Of a DNA stretch of 6,015 nt, positions 5,515 through 6,015 are shown one piece after another. Source of the stretch: an uncultured Roseburia sp. (GTDB taxonomy: Bacteria; Bacillota; Clostridia; Lachnospirales; Lachnospiraceae); NCBI GenBank assembly GCA_947652855.1, contig CANTEO010000092.1, forward strand, positions 1-6,015. Direction: 5' to 3'. A program made the position numbers and the translations under genes. Each line of letters starts with the position of its first letter. The first letter of the stretch is position 1. A model generated the notes under the pieces. That model ran no database searches. It was not told the DNA's origin and was given only the letters and a program-made list of their open reading frames with translations.

Positions 5515-5649
5515 TTAATATCCCAAAATCCAGTACAAAAGCTGATCTAATATGCTTGTAAACATTGCAATTGCCATTAATGCCACCCCCCTCTGTAAAA
5601 AAATTTTGTCTTCTTTTACAGAGTAGCGGCTCATAGCCCTCAATTCCAT
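5515..5649 (-). CDS. Possible small membrane peptide (44 residues)
   Basis: A short leftward frame runs from ATG at 5649 to two consecutive stop codons (5517-5512). AAGGGG (5660-5655) lies five bases before this ATG. The first 20 residues are charged (MELRAMSRYS, then VKEDKIFLQR). Residues 21-43 are almost wholly hydrophobic (VALMAIAMF at 22-30, LLYWILGY at the end), with one Asp at 35: a single predicted transmembrane helix. A second in-frame ATG at 5577 (Met25), with its own GAGGGGGG site eight bases upstream, would give a 20-residue form consisting of the hydrophobic part alone. A 10-bp hairpin (5591-5623) lies between the starts and abuts the second ribosome site. Size and composition resemble small membrane toxins or holin-like peptides, but no family is recognised and chance is not excluded. 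Confidence 0.4.
   Translation of the reverse strand: MELRAMSRYSVKEDKIFLQRGVALMAIAMFTSILDQLLYWILGY
5591..5623 (-). promoter_or_regulatory. 10-bp hairpin next to an internal ribosome site
   Basis: CTCTGTAAAA (5591-5600) and TTTTACAGAG (5614-5623) are perfect reverse complements with a 13-base loop. In leftward RNA the 3' arm ends ...ACAGAG and runs straight into GGGGG, so the stem includes the first bases of the GAGGGGGG ribosome site for the ATG at 5577. It could therefore limit access to that start. Confidence 0.45.
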
Positions 5650-5676
5650 GATTGCCCCTTAAACGGTTATTTCTCC

Positions 5677-5751
5677 CCTTAAAATGGCCCACCTACACGA
5701 AATTCCTCCTTAAAATTGCCCACCTACACGAAATTCCTCCTTAAATGGCCC
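5677..5751. repeat. Tandem 31-bp repeat, about 2.4 copies
   Basis: A 31-bp unit starting CCTTAAAATGGCCCACC and ending CGAAATTCCT occupies 5677-5707, recurs at 5708-5738 with one clear difference (TGG to TTG), and begins again at 5739-5751 before turning into the inverted repeat. Related CCCCTTAAA cores occur at 5655 and 5675. On the minus strand each full unit reads AAGGAGGAATTTCGTGTAGG, a strong ribosome-site-like tract followed by GTG and an immediate TAG. Such multiple subterminal repeats are typical of insertion-sequence ends, where transposase binds, but no transposase is present here. Confidence 0.85.
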
Positions 5752-5817
5752 GATCGTTTCGTCAACTGCTAAACCAGAAGAAAGCAAAACGATCGGGCCA
5801 TTTTAAGGAGGAATTTC
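5730..5817. repeat. Long inverted repeat, about 30-bp arms
   Basis: The left arm 5730-5759 (GAAATTCC...GATCGTTT) is matched by the reverse complement at 5787-5817, with a single extra T in the right arm as the only difference. The arms are separated by 27 bases. The left arm includes part of the 31-bp tandem unit, so unit sequence occurs in both orientations. Neither strand has a terminator T-run after the stem. Two facing mobile-element ends or a small MITE-like palindrome are the likeliest readings. Confidence 0.85.
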
Positions 5818-6015
5818 ATATATTCTATATGCTTTTTATTTGTTAAATGCCACATCGAAACATATATTAAATAAAGCCATCCATCATTTATAATTTTATT
5901 ATCGTTAATTGTATAGAAAGATGCTGGGGTCAGAAGCCCTCGAAATAGAACCTTGCTACGAAAATAAAGCTCGTAGCAAGGTTCTTGCAGAGTATCAAAC
6001 ATAGAAAACACTATG
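5818..6015. other. AT-rich region without a supported gene
   Basis: I see no supported gene here. One leftward frame is open across it from a GTG at 6011, possibly from beyond the window, but it has no visible ribosome site, spans the 15-bp inverted repeat and ends inside the large palindrome at 5769. The composition is distinctly more AT-rich than the serS-def block, in keeping with intergenic or acquired DNA. Confidence 0.5.
5947..5985. repeat. 15-bp perfect inverted repeat
   Basis: AGAACCTTGCTACGA (5947-5961) is matched exactly by its reverse complement at 5971-5985, around a 9-base loop. No T-run follows on either strand, so it is not a standard terminator. It may be a recombinase or regulator site, or part of the same mobile-element debris as the repeats at 5677-5817. 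Confidence 0.8.

Noticed and set aside
5453..5692. 79-residue leftward frame
   Set aside because: It starts inside the 31-bp repeats, crosses two hairpins, reads as low-quality protein and overlaps a shorter frame (5515-5649) with better start signals.
5677..5751. CRISPR array
   Set aside because: The units are directly adjacent with no spacers between them, and there are only about 2.4 copies.
5769..6011. 80-residue leftward frame
   Set aside because: GTG start with no visible ribosome site, passes through a perfect 15-bp inverted repeat and ends in the large palindrome; it may be open beyond the window, so a degraded gene tail cannot be excluded.

Overview
The window looks like chromosomal DNA of a low-to-moderate GC Firmicute, most likely a Clostridia/Lachnospiraceae-type anaerobe. 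The signs are strong AGGAGG-type ribosome binding sites, sigma-A promoters with 16-17 bp spacers, a seryl-tRNA synthetase of the divergent type I associate with that group, and hypothetical proteins whose style I recognise from those genomes. The genus cannot be fixed from sequence alone.

Layout. The left edge (1-136) holds a leftward promoter, a 12-bp perfect hairpin and a frame that stays open to the window edge; it may be a gene start or leader, but is uncertain. A divergent promoter drives a small rightward gene of unknown function (272-499), which ends at a clean intrinsic terminator. This gene converges on a leftward block running from 5649 to 735. In transcription order the block holds: a possible 44-residue membrane peptide (5649-5515); a 187-residue helical protein of unknown function (5416-4853); seryl-tRNA synthetase serS (4661-3363), with its own promoter and a strong terminator; an ECF sigma factor (3205-2714), 33 bases ahead of a 444-residue soluble protein of unknown function (2680-1346); and peptide deformylase def (1199-735), with its own sigma-A promoter and a terminator.

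The right end (about 5650-6015) is mostly non-coding and rich in repeats. It holds 2.4 tandem copies of a 31-bp unit, running into a ~30-bp inverted repeat, then an AT-rich stretch with a 15-bp perfect inverted repeat. This looks like mobile-element ends or a small palindromic element; no transposase is visible.

Functionally, def and serS are translation housekeeping genes. The most interesting unit is the sigma operon. Just downstream of the serS terminator lies a TGAAAC-N17-CGTG promoter of the kind ECF factors recognise, suggesting autoregulation. The second gene has no membrane segment or zinc-finger motif, so it is not a standard anti-sigma factor. No terminator is visible between that operon and def, so stress-dependent read-through into def is possible.
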